NCBI GenBank assembly: GCA_963920765.1
Contig: OY987249.1
Span: 3,939,230-4,003,229 of the forward strand
Length of the DNA stretch: 64,000 nt
Reading direction: 5' to 3'
Source of the DNA: Ulota crispa
Lineage: Eukaryota > Streptophyta > Bryopsida > Orthotrichales > Orthotrichaceae
How positions within the stretch are numbered: position 1 is the first letter of the stretch; each line of letters begins with the position of its first letter. Positions 12,401 through 28,539 of the stretch are shown in pieces. The translations under genes were made by a program, and so were the position numbers. The notes below the pieces were generated by a model. The model worked only from the letters and a program-made list of their open reading frames with translations, was not told the DNA's origin and searched no databases.

Positions 12401-14203
12401 GACTACGGTAACCAGCAGTATCACCAGAGGAAGTTACCGATGTAAAGAAATACTCGAGAAATTAGAAAGTGCTCAAAAGGTATTCCTTACAAGCCTTTTT
12501 ATACAAGAAAACCGTTTGTTAGCCATGACAACACCCGCTGAAAAAGAGTTGGAAGTTGAAGGCCAACGCACCTGGCTTAGAGACGCCACGGATGAAATGT
12601 GATTGAATCCGAGGTCCAAGAACTTGAGCCGGGTGCATTTTTGGAGGTTGGCAATTTTGGCAAAATTATTTCTACTCAGATCCAGAGTATCCACGATAGG
12701 CAGAAGCTGCAAGGATTCATCCATCAAAACTAACGCATTACAAGGACATGCTACCGCTGCCAGTCTGCTCCACTTCTGCGCAACATTTATCTCCACAGTT
12801 TGTTCTGCAAAGACGTGCCTCAACGCATTCTGCACGCCACACAATAATGCCCACTGAGTCTTCACAGCACTTCTCAATCAAACATAACGGTCTTGAGGGC
12901 TTGTCTCTAAAGCCTTGTTCTCTGTAACAGTACATCCTCCCAGAATTCTCATGATTCGGACTGATTAGGAAGATTGATGAAGTAGGAATTTTTCATTCGG
13001 CAATCACTCAGGTCGATCGACTTCATTAAACCCCATCTATGACGAAATTTGATGACCTAATCTGTGTTCTATGTGCACGCCCAAGCGACTCGGTTTTCAC
13101 ACTAAAAACTGAAGAAGGTAGTCATCACCATTTAAACAACTCTCCAACTATATACAACAACCAAATAGCCCATTACCCTAAATTAATAACACCAGCGCTC
13201 AGAACACCCAAAAAAAACTGAGGGATTCGAACACTCGAAATTCAAATTCTGCGGCAATGAAAATTGCTTGTCCGTGCAATCTTAAACCCTCTCTCACTGA
13301 AACATGACAAATTCTCGAACGCTTGAACACTACATGCAGCTTAAAATATACTTGTGAAACCAAAAACCTCTGTGCACAAAAGCCTAGGTGTGCCGAACCT
13401 CAAAAAACTGGAATTGCAGTAGATTCTTGTTCTAGAGTTCACAAGTCCAGTTCAAAAAAAAAAAATCTCTGATGAATGAGGAGGTTGAGGAAACTGAGCA
13501 AGCGACGACCTAATCCATTTCTCACACCAGAAAATGAAAGGCTTGGAGGTGCTGATTATTATTATTATAATTGAAACACTTCTTCACTATCCAAATGCAA
13601 CAACCAAAATGTTACCCTAAATTAATAAAAACGACAATAAATTTAAACGGCGTAAAAGCATTCGAACATTCGAGGAATCGGATTAGGCGAAATCGTCGTC
13701 CATGCATCCCGAACCCTCTGTATCGATCGAGGGAGGGAGGGGATTGATCGGGCAACACTTACGGCGGAATTGTGGCAGATGAGCTTTTCCAGAACGGGCC
13801 GCAATTCGAGGAGCCCGCGCGCGGCGGACGTGGATAAGTCGCATCCCCGAAGCTCCAGGCTCTTCAATCGGGAGAACGGCAGCAGCGTGATCGGCGTGGG
13901 ATCACGGGCAGGCGATGGCAGCACCGCGACGACTTGCAGGGATCCGAGGAGGCGCAAGACGCGGCGCAATTTCTCCAGAGCGCGGTGGTCGCCCAAATCC
14001 GCGACGTAGGCGCGCAAGTAGTCCACGGGAGCGCCGCTGCGCAGCTCCTCGAGCTCTTGTAGAGCCTCCAGACGTGCTTGCACATAATGCAATCCCACGG
14101 GGTTGAGCTTGAGCATCAGTGTCCCGTCCAGCAGATTCCCCGCCTGCTGCTCGATGAAGCGAGCCAGCAGCTCCAGGTACCGGTCTCCCGTAACTATTGC
14201 CAT
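9457..14203 (-). CDS. LIP1/STK11IP-type leucine-rich-repeat protein, five exons
   Basis: Exons are 14203-13763, 12829-12572, 12035-11793, 11509-11315 and 10767-9457. All junctions are GT-AG in phase 0, giving 815 residues. The N-terminus (MAIVTGDRYLELLARFIEQQ ... APVDYLRAYVADLGDHRALE ... LKSLELRGCDLSTSAARGLL ... KLICHNSA) matches the LIP1 domain of the LKB1/STK11-interacting protein family as found in plants, often annotated as 'outer arm dynein light chain 1-like'. Residues about 148-320 hold leucine-rich repeats with LDLSRN, LDLGFNHI, LVLRNNAL, LDLSHNII and LWLNGNP blades. The long last exon (about 436 residues) is acidic and Ser/Pro-rich, and includes a basic RKRKPKK stretch that could be a nuclear signal. 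In animals the family binds the kinase LKB1; the role in plants is not established to my knowledge. Intron 4 contains a MITE. Confidence 0.85.
10845..11149. mobile_element. MITE with CTACACCAAATAG ends, in intron 4 of the LIP1 gene
   Basis: The left end is CTACACCAAATAGTGCATTT and the right end mirrors it with one or two mismatches through AGGTTGCC. A second copy is at 53886-54114. If TA is taken as the target duplication, the element proper begins CACCAAATAG. A diverged single terminus may lie near 4740 (GCGTTTAGGTTGCCTC). Superfamily is uncertain; mariner/Stowaway or Harbinger are options. Confidence 0.6.
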
Positions 14204-14209
14204 TCATGC

Positions 14210-16031
14210 TGCTTGCCCTTCTTCTACTGCCCCCGTTTCTTTTCCACCTCCGATTCTGACAACAGCAGCAGTACTAAGCTTATTTACTTACCGACCTCTC
14301 CCTCGATGCCACCGGCATCCCCCTGAAAAATCACCAAATCTCTCCGCAGCCTTGCGTCGTCCGCCATGGCCAGCCCTCTCCATAGCCACCTTCGCCATAG
14401 CCGCTCCCTCCACTTCGACGGGAAATGTCGAGCATCTGCTCCCGTTCCCGCACCTAGGTATATAGCGGGTCTCAATCTCAATGCGGGTGCAGACGAACTA
14501 AATAACGGGTATTTACTATTAATCGTCTGGAATTTGCAAATATACGAATTTTTATGGTTTCGTCACGGCCCCAAAGCCGTTTGCGGCCGTATGTACTGTC
14601 GTACATACAGGTGTATTTGAGCTGCTCTGATGGTTTTCCAAATTGTATTATGCACCCGCCATCATATAATCTTTTAATATGTATGGTTGTAATGTTTAAT
14701 TTCCAATTCATTTAAACTTCTGAATATTGGTTGCAATTATATTTGGTACCATACCTCTAGAGTCCAAGGACCCTTTAAGGGTTAATGAAGAGATTGAAAC
14801 AAAAAAAGTTAATTTATTGTTATAAATAATAGAAAAGTTGGTTGAGAGAAAGTGTCATAATGCAACTTCCGTCCTTTTAAAGGGGAGAAAGGAGTACATG
14901 CACATAGTAGAGAGAGGGGTACATTCATAAAGTGGTTCAAACTGAGGTTTTACATTGAATCAAGTTAGTGGCGTTTGTGAATTAACCAATCACTTATGGC
15001 ATAGATTTTTAAATAGGCCACATTTTGTAATAAGATTGCTAGCCCAAAATTTGCTTATCATTAGGAAGAAATTCAGCCCTCCAAGGGGTTGTGAGTTTTA
15101 GTTGTTCCCAATGCTGGGAACCAGCCCTTGCTAGTCATTAGAAAATTTAATTTAAAAAAATTTAACTTAATTTTTTTTTAAATCTTTATAAAAATATGAT
15201 CTTTTTTATTTAAAAAGATCTTCTAAAATTAAATTAAATTATTTGACGTGATCAAACTGCAACCAAGTCAGATTGCGCATGTGACAATGTGCCCATGATG
15301 AATTCAAAGCTCTCATGGTTTTGGGGAAGGGGCCCTTTCTTGGGCCCAAATCCCTTGTGAGTATATTTTTGTCGATTTAGATACATTTAGTCAATTCAGA
15401 CATGTCACTGTGAACAATTTTTCTTGTAGTGATTGTACTGACTTTGAGGGTGAAGATCATAAGTAAAACTAGTCTTTCTCTTGCTATGGTTGGATGGTGA
15501 GCATTTCAATTTTCCCAAGCGGGATTATTGATGTGTTGATCGCTTCCAAGATGTTCAAAGACTACCATGTACTGTAGAAGTTGGAAGACTCCAATTCATG
15601 TGAACTTGATGTTGTAGGTGGAACTTGTGGCTTGTTAGCCAAGTAGATTGAAGTAATATGGCAGAAGAGCTTATAGAGGAGAACACTGAAGCACTTCTGA
15701 GAGTGCAAAGGGAAAGGTTGAGATCCGGAACAAAGAGGATAGGAGAAGGTAGCGGAGAAGCTCAAGCTGCGATCAAAGGAGTCCATTTTGCATGGGAAAT
15801 AGAAGCCTTGGGATTTGTTTGTCTACTGATTTTGGCAATCAACATCACACAAAAGAAAAAGAACGTCCGACTATACATACCACATTTCAGAAATATGTCA
15901 AGAAGGAATTCAGAAACCGACCAAATTGCAATAAATAGAAACAAAGGATTTATACCAAGAAAAAAAAGGAGTTAAAATTGCTGCCTTTTGTCCAAAAAAA
16001 CTCGGAAATGCACCAATTTTCCCACTCGACT
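14210..16031. other. Intergenic, with one TTAA-type terminus
   Basis: The first few hundred bases are GC-rich and probably the promoter of the LIP1 gene. A lone terminus CCCTTTAAGGG followed by TTAA lies at about 14771-14785 with no partner found. A palindrome GTATGTAC-TGTC-GTACATAC is at 14589-14608. An open frame at 15658-15975 (+) begins MAEELIEENTEALLRVQRER and reads like protein, but has no recognisable family or splice context. Confidence 0.3.
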
Positions 16032-17530
16032 TCAGGACTGTGTGGCAGACTCTGTTTCACCTGCTTTCCTAGTACTAACAGGCGGCTCCACAGCTGCTTT
16101 TATCATTTTCGTACCGTCTGTGGAGCTCATTCCTTTCGTTTGTGCAGTTCTTTCTGATGTTGTAAAAGGTCTGAGAGAGTTCTAGTTTGCATGTTGTGAG
16201 TCTCTTCTTTTGATTGAAGATGGCATAAAGTTTCTCGATAACCGCAACACAATCAAGTGTTGGACCTTTTGACTCAAAGGAAAGATGAGTTTAGGTGGAG
16301 TTCAAGGTGAACCGTTGCTTTAGCGCATGAAAAGACAGTTGCTTGTATAAACACGGTTAGTAGTCCTATGGTGGTCGACGAAAGGTCCAGTGAAACAACC
16401 TGTGGAGCAACTTCTTTTTTGTTGTCGTTTGAAGGGAAGGGACGCACCGCTGCACCTCTTTCCTCATCTTCAGGCTTTCTTTTCCCATCACCCCCGTTCT
16501 CGCACTACTACTGTCCCTTCCCTTCAATTGCACGACTAATGCTAATATGTTTCATCCCGGATGATCTCCGAGCAAATAGAGAGTCCCCCGGCATGATGAA
16601 ATCTTTAACAGGTAGCCCTCCTTCACCTCCCTGCCTTAACATCAAGTCTCATTTCTCGGTTACTAGAATTTCAAATTACAGAATGCAACTATGTTGTCAT
16701 TGAGCTCCTAGGTGTTGTCGAGTCTAGGTCTAGGTCACAATGCCGGTTTATGACGTAAGTAGGGTTTAAAGCTCGCTCTATAAGATGAGTCGCATTTTTA
16801 GACTACATGATTGTAACTTAATATTCAAGGTTATTGCTATGTTTTCAGAGCATCAAAATGTAGCTATTTTCACTTTAAGATGTCCTTGATGAGGTATTAC
16901 GAAGTTGCAAATTCTTGCTCGCTGTTGCTTGTAATATGGAGGTTGAGCTAAACAAGATTTATCAGCTTGATTGGGACAGAGCATTTCATAGTTCTAGGTT
17001 TAGGTTTTAGTACCTGGAAGCATCATTGACTAAAACACTCACGAGGATGTTCACAATAGCATCGCCAGTACTATCTAGTACGCGCTCCAGACCTGTCGAA
17101 TTACTAACTGCAGAGGAATCTAGTGGCATTAGTAGTTTAAATTCATGCATACTTTCTTGGATTTTAGTCAGATAAAGTTTTCGCAGGGCTTGATTTGAAA
17201 ATGACTTCACCTTTGCAGTAATTCAGGGCATAAAACCCTGCTAGGGCATAGTAACATCCAGAGCGGAAATATGGGGCTGATATCTAGCTAAGTCATGCTT
17301 ACAGCACTTGCACAATAAATCGACGAAGTGCATAATTTGAAAAGTTGCTGTTTCATAACAGGGTCAGCTGTGCGTGTTACCATCCTGCTTATGTTAATTC
17401 TTTAACGATTTCAGCACCTTGAAAGATGAGAGAAGGCTGCTATGAGCATCTGACAACAACATCCGAAGAGATGGACTTTATGTCTGAAAGCTCAAGAACT
17501 TTGTGATTCACAGAATTGTGAAGCTGATTG
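16032..17530 (-). pseudogene. Multi-exon gene of unknown family, probably disabled
   Basis: Several separate minus-strand segments read like protein. One near 17530-17450 contains HNSVNHKVLELSDIKSISSD. Another at about 17200-17014 contains LRKLYLTKIQESMHEFKLLM and ends at a GTACTA donor. A third at 16630-16355 contains LPVKDFIMPGDSLFARRSSG and KRKPEDEERGAAVRPFPSND. The last at 16181-16032 contains TAQTKGMSSTDGTKMIKAAV and ends in TGA. The 16355 donor and 16181 acceptor join in phase. Two consecutive in-frame TAG codons interrupt the third segment near 16517, and the first segment also runs into a TAG. I could not join 17014 to 16630 in frame, so an exon may be missing from my model. It is either a pseudogene or a gene whose exon boundaries I mis-set. 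No domain is recognised. Confidence 0.4.
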
Positions 17531-17749
17531 ATTAGTAAGTATATAAGAGAGCAAAGATGTCATTGCGAGTGCTGGAACGCTACAGAAAAATCCTACAAAG
17601 AACCACATAACCTGACACCTGACATAGTGGAAACAACTTAGCGTCCAAACTGTACACTTCAACCTATTCTGAAAGTAGAGCGAATCAATGAAGCACAGCT
17701 CCAGAGGTCTTACAGACCAGAACTGACATCAACCCCAACTGTATCCTCG

Positions 17750-18520
17750 ATGATACAGGGGATGAAGCGAGGTCATAAGAATGAACAGGTGGGCAACATA
17801 TGGGACGTAGTGTCAAATTTGGCACAGGCTCTCACCGATGCACGAGATCAGTTGATTGGCCTCATAAACTTCCCCTCCGTCGGGAGTGAAAGAAATTTGA
17901 ACAGATTTCGAAATGCCAGCGGATTCCCACTTCAGAATGGGAAGGAAAACATAAACCATAACAACAATGATGCTGAGGATTTTCACGTGAGCAATGCGTT
18001 AGCCCGCTACCGTGATGGTGGCCCCTATGCGAAGAAACATGGTCTCCCAGGTAGTCAGAAGGTGAAGAGCGTACACCGCCAACATGCACGTGGTCATGTT
18101 GCGTTCGGTGCGCACTCCGAGTGCAAACCTCAACCCTGCTGCAACCGCAGACCTGTCAACTCGGGTTCAAGCATGGGTTCCAGCATGAGTTCAAGATGCA
18201 AGCGTGGTAGTGGGAAAAAAGGAGTGCAGATTGGGCTCTTCTTGGATCCCAAGTCGAATTGCTTGCAGATCAACACTAAGAAAGGAATGGGCAATCCTGT
18301 GAATATCAACTTCCTACCGAATCAACCAAGCCCAGGTCTAGATCTTTACACATGCAAGAAAGACTCTGGCTGCCGGCCCCCCTCTCCTGATAACAAACGG
18401 CACTGCATAGGTACGCAATACGCGGCTTTGTTGAAGGAGGAAGCATTTCGGATTCGGGAACGAAGACTTGCTGAGGACCAAAAAGGACCGAATTCCAAAC
18501 CAAAGTGGACACGTTGTTGA
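17750..18520 (+). CDS. Hypothetical basic, Cys-containing protein
   Basis: An open frame of 256 residues starts at the ATG at 17750. The same frame stays open about 36 codons upstream without another ATG (from a stop near 17640; it reads VERINEAQLQRSYRPELTST), so the true protein may begin in an upstream exon. No domain is recognised. Visible features are a helical N-terminus (NIWDVVSNLAQALTDARDQL), an Asn/His-rich segment, a Ser/Gly-rich segment with Cys pairs (CKPQPCC), a central block GVQIGLFLDPKSNCLQINTK and a charged C-terminal helix (LLKEEAFRIRERRLAEDQ). Length, codon look and the antiparallel position to the disabled gene support it as real but lineage-specific. I assign no function. 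Confidence 0.5.
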   Translation: MIQGMKRGHKNEQVGNIWDVVSNLAQALTDARDQLIGLINFPSVGSERNLNRFRNASGFPLQNGKENINHNNNDAEDFHVSNALARYRDGGPYAKKHGLPGSQKVKSVHRQHARGHVAFGAHSECKPQPCCNRRPVNSGSSMGSSMSSRCKRGSGKKGVQIGLFLDPKSNCLQINTKKGMGNPVNINFLPNQPSPGLDLYTCKKDSGCRPPSPDNKRHCIGTQYAALLKEEAFRIRERRLAEDQKGPNSKPKWTRC

Positions 18521-19061
18521 TAATTGTTACTGACATCCAAGCTTGTTTCAACGGAGGGAATATATGTACACTTCTCACCTTTGAAATTGGAGGGACATTG
18601 ATATCCTTGATTCCTCCACACCAACTACTTTCAGGTGTTGAATATGGACCAGGAATCCCGCTTCACGTCCATCTTAATCAGTGTCGTGTAGTAAACTGTG
18701 GAAGTGCTCCAATCAAGGATCAACTAATTAGGTCAATTTCACTTTGAATCTAACAAAAGGATGCCCGCTCGTTTCACTAATGACACAGGTAACTGCAAGA
18801 GAAACTACTGCTCTTTCGTAGGGAATCACTAAATAGTACCAACATCCGGGATGTGAAATTTTATTTACCAGAAGCTGATTTGCTTTAGCCTTGTTTAAGA
18901 TGCTTTTCAAAGAACAAGATCGCTAAAACCCAGTAGCATAGCACAGTAAAAGAAATAACAAATCAGAGTGCATTGTTGTGTGCACAATCATTACTGAATT
19001 AGCCAAAACGCAAGCGTGGCTGGACCTCGCAAAAAGCATGAGGTCCACAAAGCTGTTACAT
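18521..19061. other. Tail-to-tail intergenic gap
   Basis: This lies between the 256-residue ORF (+) and the 3' end of the alanine aminotransferase gene (-). It probably holds both 3' untranslated regions. No other feature is seen. Confidence 0.4.
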
Positions 19062-24547
<5,486 letters not shown>

Positions 24548-25691
24548 CTCTCCCTCCTCTCTCTCACCTTGAAGGTCTTCCTGACCGTCTCCCTCACCCC
24601 CGCCCTCTGCCCCCTCCCCTGCGTCCTCTCCTGCGTCCTTGCCGCTAGAACAACTTTCTCTCAAGCCACAACAAGTCCTGGATCCCCAGTTCTCCCCCAC
24701 CCTCGGAATACTCGACGACTCCGTTGTCCTCCTCTTTCAAAGTTCGTGGAATGATTTGGTGGAAGACGTCCAGCGTACGAATAAAAAAGATGCTAACCTA
24801 CATTAATTGCTTCCGTCGCTATACGATAGCAACACGCCGTTGTAGGGAGAACAAAAATAATCATATAAATAGAGGTGTGCCACGTCAGAGTCCCGCTATA
24901 ATACAGGAAATCGACAAAATTCAAAAAAATATCGACAAAATTCGAAAACATTCGACAAAATTTGACAAAATTCGGCAATCGACACTCAGTAAAAGCGATG
25001 TGCTGAAACACGAAAAAAGCGCTAATTTACGAACTGGCAAAGTTGAAGGAGAGATTCAAGGATTCCTTTGCCATGCTCTTCCACTAAACCAAACAAGCAT
25101 CTCGTGTCTCAAACTCTGCTCTCTTTCCTCCGAATTAACTCTGTTCTCTTACCTCCGAATTTGACAACCGATCCCCTCCCCTTTCTGTAGCAGCAACACG
25201 TCGTGAAATGAATTACTAAAATTACCTTGTACATTAGTGTAGCCAGGGACTGTAGGCTCTCTGACAAAGTTAGGGATTCGACAGTAATAGAGAAATTGCA
25301 AAAAAGCACGAGAAACGTTGACAAGTGCCGGATAGGGTGAAGGGAAGGAAGGACGGGCATCAATTTTCTCGGTAGTACCAACGGTGTGAAGTGTGAACAC
25401 TGCAATTGACGTCACCTCTATGACCAAAATCTCACTCAACCTTCATGGAAGAGAAACTCAATTCTCCACATATCAACACCAGAAATCCACAGAGAAACCT
25501 TCTCTGTTGAAACCTGCTCAGTGCAACGGAGGAAATCTTCTCTCAGGTCGGATAACTTGTACGGCGATTCCTCAACCTCGACGTGATAGAAAACAGCTTT
25601 GCTGAGCTTGTCCGGGCTGGCAATGGTGATGGCGATGGCGGGCTATGGCGATGGCGATGGCAGAAAGCCTATGACGAACGTAAATTAAATA
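24548..25691. other. AlaAT upstream region
   Basis: It probably contains the AlaAT promoter and leader. At about 24907-24985 there is a loose tandem run of TCGACAAAATTC-like units, and at about 25625-25660 a run of GGCGAT hexamers. Short ORFs here are not supported as genes. Confidence 0.35.
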
Positions 25692-26002
25692 GGGGCTTCA
25701 AACATAAAATCTTGCCTTCGAACTTCTCACCTCATAGGATCTCCGCTCGCTAGTGAAATGTTTTCATTCTCTCACACGTGCAAAGTTTTTGAGACACCCA
25801 TGAGTTTGTGGAAATTCCAGGGTTTGAGGATGCAAGTGCATAAGCCTCGAGAAGTCATGAAAGTGCGTTTCTGAAATTCACTCCTCAAGTGGATCATGTT
25901 AGGAGTGAAGTCTAGAGGTGAGTCATGTCAAGGTTCATTAGTGAATTCACAGAGGTGAATCACAATGTGAGTCACCGAAAAAATTTGATGTTTGAAGCCC
26001 CC
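25692..26002. mobile_element. MITE with GGGGCTTCAAACAT ends
   Basis: The left end GGGGCTTCAAACATAAAAT and the right end (read inward, GGGGGCTTCAAACATCAAAT) form an inverted repeat of about 20 bp with one or two differences, flanked by TA on both sides. The size is about 311 bp with no ORF. The superfamily is uncertain; Harbinger-type ends often begin with GGG. Confidence 0.5.
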
Positions 26003-26045
26003 TAATGTTTCTTCAGAGTTTATCACATCCGTCATTGTACTTTAA

Positions 26046-26271
26046 CCCCTAAACGTCCCAGCGTGCCGCTCCGACCAATACAATATGGGGTATTTTTCTT
26101 GTATTTGGAATGGATCCACACCTTTACTTCATTTGAGATCAACAAAGAAGTTGAAGAATAGATCAATGTGGTTCTAATGAGCTACTTGAGATCCAAAATT
26201 AAAATTTCTTATTAGTAGCAAATTACAATTATACGTCAGTGTATATACTATGCCCTATGGACGTTTAAGGG
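26046..26271. mobile_element. TTAA-flanked MITE (family with 56472-56685)
   Basis: TTAA is at 26042-26045 and 26272-26275. The ends are CCCCTAAACGTCC and, inward from the right, CCCTTAAACGTCC. The interior (GCGTGCCGCTCCGAC; TTGTATTTGGAATGG) is shared with the copy at 56472-56685 in GH9 intron 1, so the two are one family with internal as well as terminal similarity. Confidence 0.7.
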
Positions 26272-26407
26272 TTAATTGCAAGTTGACAAAAGACAGTTCT
26301 GATTGTAAAACTGTGGTTGCCGGATTTTCATCACACCATTGCTATTGGTTTTATGAATTTTTGGCTAAAGTTGTTCAAATCTCCATTATTTTTTGTTTGA
26401 ACTTTAA

Positions 26408-26649
26408 CCTGTGAGCACCCAAGGGGCCAAAATATGGCCTCTCTATTTTGAAAAATGTTCACATTTGACTCTTATCTTCTTCTTAATAGTAAAGTCAAAG
26501 GACTTGTATGTTTTCATGTACCTCCAGGCATGTGTCTACTACCACTCAAAAGAAAATTCAAGCTATTTGAATCTACTTAGGTAATACTTTTATTGGACTA
26601 AGTACACAAGGGTATGGATTTGAGTGAATATGGCCTAGGCGCTCAGGGG
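26408..26649. mobile_element. TTAA-flanked MITE
   Basis: TTAA is at 26404-26407 and 26650-26653. The ends are CCTGTGAGCACCCAAGG and, inward, CCCCTGAGCGCCTAGG, which match at most positions. The length is 242 bp and there is no ORF. It sits only 132 bp from the previous TTAA element. Confidence 0.6.
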
Positions 26650-27161
26650 TTAAGTGACTTATTCTTTATGAACATGACCTTAGGATGAGGCAGGTGAGAG
26701 GAGTTTTTTGAATGTTGATCTACCTTGCTAAGTACTGGACTGTAGCTTTTATATGACGTTTATGTTAGTTTTTGAGGTTTTTGAAGACTATATATTGACA
26801 TTGCAATTGTGCAAGACATTGTCATAAATTTTCCCCTTTCTTTCGTTGTGGAATGGATTGTGTTATATACTGTTGTAAGTTGAAGAGTTAGTGTGTCAAG
26901 GTTTTGAGAGGGGAACAAATGGAGTTGGTTTGGATGAGCTAAAAGAGAGCTTGAATTAGCAAGGTTTGCTTAAACTTGATTTTAAATGGCGAAGTTTTTA
27001 GCCATGTGATTGTGTGCAACATTTGACACTTTGTTGTTTTGGAGCTAGCTTTGGTTCTGATGTTACTCGCTTTATCTTGTAGGACGGATTAAAGCTTGTG
27101 AAAATTTTACTTGAAGTTGAAGGTAAAGAATCCCAGGCTCGAGGTGAATATTTTGAGCACA

Positions 27162-28538
27162 ATGGAGAAGGCGTGTTTTGTGTGCATGGCCAACTATGTG
27201 AGGCTGCACGAGGATGCGTTTGAAGATGCTGACAATGAACTCTCTCCAGCCGGCTCCTCTAGCCCCAAACTCAAAGAAAATGGAGCCTCAGAGCCTCAAC
27301 AAAAGAAGACTGTGCCAACTAAGGTTTTACATCTTTTTTGAAGAAGATGACGGAGCTCGGTATAACGTCACCGCTTGTAATTAAATCTTGACTTCTCTTT
27401 GCTGAGTCATTAATTGTCCTTCAATGTGGTTGAAACGTGTCCATTGATAGATTCATATATGAAATTGGAGGAAGATATAACTTATTGAAATGAGTGTATG
27501 ATGCTAAAGTAGTGGTAGCCAATTGTGATTTTTATGAATGTTTTCATGACCAAGGGAACAAAAATTCACTCTTGCCTATTTAATCTCTAGTGTCCATTTA
27601 TATAAGGGTTTGATTTGGTTTTAGATACTTCACGACGCGGTATCTTACAATGCATTCACTTCCACGTTTCTGATTTTCGCTAGTGCTTTGTGAAATTCAA
27701 CAAATGCTAGCTTCGTTTGTGAAGGCTTCTATTGCAAACATTGGCCGAGCAATTACTCTGGAGGGACCTGGTAAAGGGAAGTAGAGAACTGAGACCAAAA
27801 CTGGTCAAGAGAATTACAGTTTCAAATTTTGTGATGGTTGGCTCAATTTCGTATTGGATCATAGCTTGCAAATTGGAGACCAGCTATCCTTCACTCATAC
27901 AGCAGGGTCTTATTTTCAAGTGGTGGTAAGAATTAGTTTCGCAAAAACAAGTTTGTCTAATTAGTTTGCAATCTTGTGGTTTTTAATGGACTGTTCATTC
28001 TTTAGATTGCTGCTAATATTTTTTTGGTGGACGGGCTAAACTTCAAGTTTATGACAATAGTGGGTCCTAAAAAGTTAGCGCCATTGATGCAAGCAATGTA
28101 CTCCTCAAACACAACAAGTTGAATGCAAATGGAACTCAAATTCACGTTGCTGCTCTAGTTTGACAGAAACTTGTATCCAGGCCTAAACAGATGGCGAGGA
28201 AGAAACCTAGAACTGTAGGAGTTATGCAGCTAGAGAACCTGGTACCTTTTGTGGTACATTTAAGTAATTATGAATTAAGGAACAGTAACACATCGGAGAA
28301 CAATTCCAAGGTAGCAAGTGCCGAGAAATCAGACGACAAACCTGATAAAGATGAAAGCTATGGTCAACTGCCTCTTGCTTTGCTGCCTCTTTATGTGATA
28401 TTTGATGAACTTGTCATTTCTCATCGACGACCAGTCACTACAGAAGAAAAGGAGCAAGCTTTTAATGTACCAAAGGCCTTGCACATCGCAAATCCCAAGC
28501 TTGTGATGGTAATGTCGAAGGTTTATGTATATACATGA
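27162..28538 (+). pseudogene. Unrecognised, possibly decayed gene
   Basis: Two plus-strand segments read like coding exons. The first, 27162-27323, begins MEKACFVCMANYVRLHEDAF and ends at an AAG|GTTTTA donor-like site. The second, 28191 to about 28508, begins MARKKPRTVGVMQLENLVPF, contains LPLYVIFDELVISHRRPVTT and ends at a GTAATG donor-like site. Between them, around 27720-27790, a short segment (ANIGRAITLEGPGKG) is open but soon meets stops. I recognise no family and cannot join the pieces in frame. GC content and residue composition are above those of the surrounding AT-rich DNA, which is why I list it. It may be a broken gene or a lineage-specific one with missed exons. Confidence 0.3.
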
Positions 28539-28539
28539 T

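Noticed and set aside
13205..13290. tRNA-like B box (GTTCGAATCCC on the minus strand)
   Set aside because: No A box at the right distance and no cloverleaf can be folded by eye.
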